A DNA stretch of 64,000 nt, taken from positions 243,829 to 307,828 of the forward strand of contig NZ_QNUF01000003.1 in assembly GCF_003385455.1 (NCBI RefSeq), given 5' to 3'. Positions within the stretch are counted from its first letter, which is position 1, and every line of letters begins with the position of its first letter. The notes below the pieces were generated by a model. That model saw only the letters and a list, made by a program, of their open reading frames with translations, was not told the DNA's origin and ran no database searches. Both the position numbers and the translations under genes were made by a program. Source of the DNA: Chryseobacterium rhizosphaerae (GTDB taxonomy: Bacteria > Bacteroidota > Bacteroidia > Flavobacteriales > Weeksellaceae). This document shows positions 61,201 to 64,000 of this stretch, piece by piece.

Positions 61201-64000
61201 TATAGAATCTTCCGTGCTTTCGGAATTCTTAGCAGAATCACTGCCTGAATATATGGTTCCTAATGCTTATGTATACCTTGAGTATCTTCCATTAACAATT
61301 AACGGAAAACTCGACAGAAGACAGCTTCCTGAACCAGAATTTACAGCAAGTATGGAATATGCAGCACCAGAGAATGAGCTGCAGGAAAAACTTTGCCATA
61401 TTTATGGAGAGGTACTGGGAATAAATGCGGATACGATTGGCATTCATGATGATTTTTTCAAATTGGGTGGTAACAGTATCATGGCGATCAAACTGATCAG
61501 TAAAATCAGGAATCAGCTGGATTTCCAGATTCAGGTGGCTTCCGTATTCAGCCATAAAACCATTGCATCTTTGGGCTCGGTGCTGGAATCAGACTCCACA
61601 GTCAATGAGCAGCTAATTATTGTACCGATTGTATTTTCTTCACCTGAAGAGCAACGTCTGTCGTTTGCTCAGGAAAGACTATGGTTTATAGAAGCTTTTG
61701 AGGGAGGAAGTAGTGCCTATAATATTCCGATGGCTTTCAGCCTGGGAGAAAAAATAAGATTGGATTTTCTTCAAAAGTCTATAGAAGCGGTGGTAATGCG
61801 CCATGAAGTGCTTCGTTCGGTGATTCGAACTACTGAGAAGGGAATGGGTTACCAGGTGGTTACAGATCTTATTCCTGAGTTTACAATTACAGAAGTAGAG
61901 ACAAGGGAAGAATTGGAGGAGAATATAAACAGATCGGCCAACAAGATTTTCCGTTTGGAGCAAGAACTCCCTGTGGATATTAATGTTTTCAAGCTGAAAG
62001 AGCATTATTACCTGTCTGTAGTTGTTCATCATATTGCTTTTGACGGCTGGTCAATAGATGTATTTTTAAAGGAAATACAGGCAGTTTATGAAGCTCTTGT
62101 AGCCGGTAAGGATTCTCTACTACCCAATTTAAAGATTCAGTACAAAGATTTTGCGCTATGGCAGCGTAACTACCTTACCGGAGATGTATTGGAAAAACAG
62201 ATCGATTACTGGAAAAAGACTCTTGACAGTTTTGAATCTCTCAATCTGCCTTTAGATCATAAAAGACCTTCCTATATTTCTTATGAAGGGGCAAGTATGT
62301 ACTTTAATCTTTCTTCAGAGACGGGCTCTGGTCTGAGAAAACTTTCCAAAGATTTGGGGGTAAGTCTGAATAGTGTCATGCTAGGTGGATATTACCTGAT
62401 GCTTTCTGCGTATTCAGGACAGAACGATATTGTATTGGGAAGTCCAATCGCCAACCGTCACCATGCAGGTCTTGAGGACATGATCGGATTCTTTGTCAAT
62501 ACACTTGCTTTGAGAGAGACTATTGATCCTGAACAAAGCCTTAAAGACTTTATCCTTCAGGTTTCAAGATCGGTTACAGAAGCCCAGTCTCATCAGGATC
62601 TTCCGTTTGAGAAGCTGGTGGAGGAATTGGGTGTAGAACAGGATACCTCCAGACATCCTGTCTTTCAGGTGATGTTTGGACTTCAGAGTTTCGGAAGAAA
62701 TTCTGATGATCACGAAACTTTATTTTCCCCTTTTGAGGGAGAAATTGATTATCAGGCCGCGAAGTTTGATTTAACCACCATGATAGATGATGGGGAAGAA
62801 AACATCCGCGGAATGTTTAACTATGCTGTATCTCTTTTCAATGGAGATACCATTATAAAATTAAAAGATACTTATGTGTTGCTTCTGGAGCAATTGGCCC
62901 AGATGAGTGATGCAGAAGCTAAAAATACCAGAATACATGATCTTCATCTTCTGGAAGAGGGTGATTATAAAAAGATGACCGAGGATTGGAATAATACCGT
63001 TTCTGATTATTCATCTGAAAAAACCATTCATAAGCTGTTTGAAGATCAGGTTGCAAAGACCCCAGATCAGATTGCTGTAGTCTATCAGGATATTAAATTG
63101 TCCTACAAAGACCTGAATGAGAAAGCAAATCGTTTGGCCAACTATCTTATCCAAACTTACAATCTTCAGCCTGACGATATTATTCCTTTATGTTTAGATC
63201 GTTCTGAGAACATGTTGATTGCAATGTTAGGAGTTCTGAAGTCGGGTGCAGCTTATGTCCCGATGGATCCTTCTTATCCTGCAGACAGAATAAAACATAT
63301 TCTTCAGGATACTGATGCAAAACTTGTCTTAGGCCAGGAAAGTACAGCCGAAAAGCTGGAAGATGTGGGGGTAGACTGTATCGCTTTAGATGAGGTAAAC
63401 ATTAAAGCACAGCTTGAACTCACAGACTCAAGTAATCCTGTTACCCAGGTGAATTCAGATAATCTGGCTTATGTCATCTACACCAGTGGTACAACAGGAC
63501 TTCCTAAAGGAGTAATGATTGAACATAAAGGTGTTTCCAATCTGATCAAGCAGTTTGCTAAAGATCTGGATCTTATTTCTGATGGAACGGCTTCCAAAAA
63601 CTGTCTATGGTATGCTAATTACGTCTTTGATGCCCATGTTGCGGAACTTTATCCTGTCATTACTCATGGTCACAGTATTTATTTGCTAGATAAAGAAAGA
63701 CAGACTGATATTGCCGCATTACAACAATATATAGCAGTAAATACCATCAGTGTTGCCACTATACCACCGGTTCTACTGACTAAAGACTATATTTTACCTT
63801 TAGAAAAACTTATGGTGGCCGGAGACATAACAAATCCACAGCTCATGGCTCTTTATCAGGCTGAAGGAGTGGATGTTATTAATGCTTACGGACCTACGGA
63901 GGGGACAGTTTGTGCAACGCTGCATTATTACAAGGAAGATGGTAATCCGCTGAATATCGGAGGTCCGATTGGTAATATGACGACTTATGTGCTGGATAAC
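55298..64000 (+). CDS. Non-ribosomal peptide synthetase, C-A-T-C-A-T-C-A (partial)
   Basis: The first 2,901 codons of a large NRPS, open to the window end. Domains: C1 residues about 1-440, with SHILVDG (S127-H128...D132-G133) in place of HHxxxDG; A1 about 56680-58160, core YTSGTTGLPKG; T1 about 58200-58400 with LGGNS (phosphopantetheine Ser1001); C2 about 58460-59790 with intact HHIAFDG (58850-58870); A2 about 59840-61330; T2 with Ser2060; C3 about 61640-62970 with HHIAFDG at 62027-62047; A3 from about 63025. Specificity residues read from A3-A5: A1 and A2 both DVSYLALIY(K); A3 DAATMAAVC(K), near Phe/Tyr codes. No E or TE domain is visible yet. The product is not recognised. Confidence 0.93.
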   Translation, partial: MKLTSYQSTFYNEWILNPFRSDYNIIFDQSMSGYIDIQRLNSSLVRFVNNNLLLNSNVISESGSLHWKHRPLLSEDVQILTFISKEPDAEEVLKLALQPFDLEKDQLARFYAIKLDNGGYRIIHIFSHILVDGLSANSIYAELSTFYNDLSYVNPISLAEQKKLYEKLRGQFDDILTVGKEEMSNFWENSLKDVENIGFKFLQTSDLVRSDLEQKTSLLTNPVSELRFNFPEPVFLKVRQLTSKYKLTPYTFGQLVLAVLLHRISGIDNLVINYPVGITEGQDFIFGAHINTILKGYRFHKESSLQDLVQQNLDYTHLLKKSKARYLPIEELISHAPTSNILEFGFVQTSLKDVVIHYEGASSVIINSDLNVDLVGKLSFEQEVRDGQVNFKVRYANQKLDVRLVTGFVDIYKELFIEILEDLLEGKVEKQITNYELLSHDSYQNTVTSWNGIGSVVSDKTLPALFESQASRTPEAIALVYGDVRLSYKELNERSNRLANYLIKTHALKPDDLVPLCLERSEHMLIAILGVLKSGAAYVPMDPSYPSDRIEHILKDTGSKIVIAEESTIEKVTGSVTTISINDSVFQTILESQEVSNPVTEVQSDNLAYVIYTSGTTGLPKGVMVEHKNVVNVVSQVREAYGFSEGEKITAYTSYVFDVSVSEFFNSLLYGNELHLLDEETKKDADAISRYLVSNEIAYTYLPPVMLSVLPRVAYPFLKGLLYAGEPCDYETGKYWSEEKVLYNLYGPTEATIYATYKQVEHGDVHLIGRPVGNSSAYVLDESRRLVPVGAVGELYLGGVGIARGYLNRADLTGERFITNPFQTKEQKENGENGRLYSTGDLVRWLPDGNIEYIGRNDFQVKIRGYRIELGEIENRLSQHPEVKQSVVLAKENNAGMKYLAGYYVSAGELDHELLTEYLSSSLPEYMVPSVFVHLTSLPLTINGKLDRKQLPEPDFSGDREYTGPENKQQENLCKIYGEILGVASEHIGIHDDFFRLGGNSIMAIKLISKIKQEMDIQVNVAMVFSHKTVASLSHILNGENNQAEEIVINPVIVSSPEEQRLSFAQERLWFIETYEGGSNAYNIPMIFMLGENVQMELLQQSFETLTQRHEVLRSLIRTTKDGEGYQVITGQELPIYTGKVDSRKELDEAINHAANKVFHLEEELPMSINIFNLENRNYLSVVIHHIAFDGWSTDIFIRELCSIYQSLSEGKNPDLPELKIQYKDFALWQRDYLTGERLDQQIVYWKNKLDGFQTLDLPLDLKRPAHISYAGATQYFDLPADLVSELRNLSKDLGVSLYSMMLSGYYLMLSAYSGQDDIVVGSPVANRHHVGLENIIGFFVNTLALREKINPDQKVKDFILQVSESITEAQSHQDLPFEKLVEELGVEQDMSRHPVFQVMFGLQSFDGGTSFKNHEAVLQPFDGNIDYQSAKFDLTMMIDDHGDVIRGIFNYAVSLFSNETIMRMMDSYLFFLKQLVNIGNRTENNSIKNLTLITKEDHQKITGEWNTAGLAYPEEKTIHQLFEDQVEKTPDQIAVVYQNNKLSYRELNQKANQLAHYLIENYKLTSDDLIPLCLERSEDMLIAILAVLKTGAAYVPMDPAYPADRIKHILDDTGAKIVLTQERTLEKVRRLDHVTGISIDEETFRTFIGKIDPKNPVTTTQPNHLAYVIYTSGTTGMPKGVMIEHRNVVNVVNQVRDAYGFSEGEKITAYTSYVFDVSVSEFFNTLLFGNELHLLDEVTKKDADSISRYLLDHQIAYAYLPPVMLSVLPKIQYPNLKGLLYAGEPCDYETGKYWSEQTLLYNLYGPTEATIYATYKQVYHGDVHLIGRPVGNASAYVLDNLYRPVPVGAVGELYIGGDGIARGYLNRPDLTAERFISNPFQTEVQKSRGKNNIIYKTGDLVRYLSNGDLEYLGRNDFQVKIRGYRIELGEIETALLGYPGIRQAVVLAKENTAGMKYLAGYYVSDAPIESSVLSEFLAESLPEYMVPNAYVYLEYLPLTINGKLDRRQLPEPEFTASMEYAAPENELQEKLCHIYGEVLGINADTIGIHDDFFKLGGNSIMAIKLISKIRNQLDFQIQVASVFSHKTIASLGSVLESDSTVNEQLIIVPIVFSSPEEQRLSFAQERLWFIEAFEGGSSAYNIPMAFSLGEKIRLDFLQKSIEAVVMRHEVLRSVIRTTEKGMGYQVVTDLIPEFTITEVETREELEENINRSANKIFRLEQELPVDINVFKLKEHYYLSVVVHHIAFDGWSIDVFLKEIQAVYEALVAGKDSLLPNLKIQYKDFALWQRNYLTGDVLEKQIDYWKKTLDSFESLNLPLDHKRPSYISYEGASMYFNLSSETGSGLRKLSKDLGVSLNSVMLGGYYLMLSAYSGQNDIVLGSPIANRHHAGLEDMIGFFVNTLALRETIDPEQSLKDFILQVSRSVTEAQSHQDLPFEKLVEELGVEQDTSRHPVFQVMFGLQSFGRNSDDHETLFSPFEGEIDYQAAKFDLTTMIDDGEENIRGMFNYAVSLFNGDTIIKLKDTYVLLLEQLAQMSDAEAKNTRIHDLHLLEEGDYKKMTEDWNNTVSDYSSEKTIHKLFEDQVAKTPDQIAVVYQDIKLSYKDLNEKANRLANYLIQTYNLQPDDIIPLCLDRSENMLIAMLGVLKSGAAYVPMDPSYPADRIKHILQDTDAKLVLGQESTAEKLEDVGVDCIALDEVNIKAQLELTDSSNPVTQVNSDNLAYVIYTSGTTGLPKGVMIEHKGVSNLIKQFAKDLDLISDGTASKNCLWYANYVFDAHVAELYPVITHGHSIYLLDKERQTDIAALQQYIAVNTISVATIPPVLLTKDYILPLEKLMVAGDITNPQLMALYQAEGVDVINAYGPTEGTVCATLHYYKEDGNPLNIGGPIGNMTTYVLDN

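Overview
The window reads as chromosomal DNA of a flavobacterium close to Chryseobacterium (Bacteroidota, Flavobacteriia). It is AT-rich. Promoter-like TAnnTTTG boxes with no Shine-Dalgarno dependence precede many genes, type IX secretion components and sorting tails are present (PorW/SprE, T9SS type A tail), signal peptides often end in AQ, and the MurF-Alr fusion and small intergenic repeats are typical of this group. The genus is inferred from these features, not from a database match.

Region 1 (1-8.5 kb, nearly all minus strand) is an NAD/ADP-ribose island. It holds an NrtR-type Nudix regulator, a NADAR protein, a 2-oxoglutarate oxygenase, a small helical protein, a vWA protein, a divergent adenylosuccinate synthetase, a TARG1-like macrodomain, a DUF4291 protein, a small protein labelled in databases as ADP-ribosylation/crystallin J1, a bacterial-type PARG, and the start of a Sir2 deacylase. 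It also contains two wrecked genes: a frameshifted DUF2971 gene and an internally deleted macrodomain. A shared 15-bp imperfect palindrome (GYGT-N7-ACRC) sits just upstream of the regulator, of NADAR (twice) and of the helical/vWA operon, which suggests one NrtR-type regulon.

Region 2 (8.5-25.6 kb) is mostly housekeeping: lepA, an ECF sigma/anti-sigma-like/LTXXQ-like operon, a DUF2520-KdsC-Maf-PorW run, tsaB, an SDR, yraN, an LD-carboxypeptidase, a LysE exporter, a T9SS-exported propeller protein, rnr and rpiB.

Region 3 (25.6-38.7 kb) looks origin-proximal. The rpiB-pgk spacer carries a cluster of DnaA-box-like 9-mers and a 14-bp direct repeat, and two perfect parS sites flank mnmG 5-7 kb away. 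Genes here include pgk, an orphan beta-helix protein, a methyltransferase, mnmG, ybeY, a patatin/Omp85 protein, murF-alr and tdk.

Region 4 (38.8-51.4 kb) has an acidic repeat protein, rsmI, a WG-repeat protein, fabG, guaC, a three-gene cassette (Lgt-like membrane protein, 77-aa membrane protein, tetraether-synthase-like radical SAM enzyme), surE, a 56-aa membrane protein, a tail-specific protease and sodC.

Region 5 (51.5-64 kb) is a secondary-metabolite locus: an Sfp-type phosphopantetheinyl transferase, a decayed and an intact surface-protein paralogue, and a large NRPS (C-A-T-C-A-T-C-A...) that runs off the window. Its first two modules look duplicated and appear to select the same residue.
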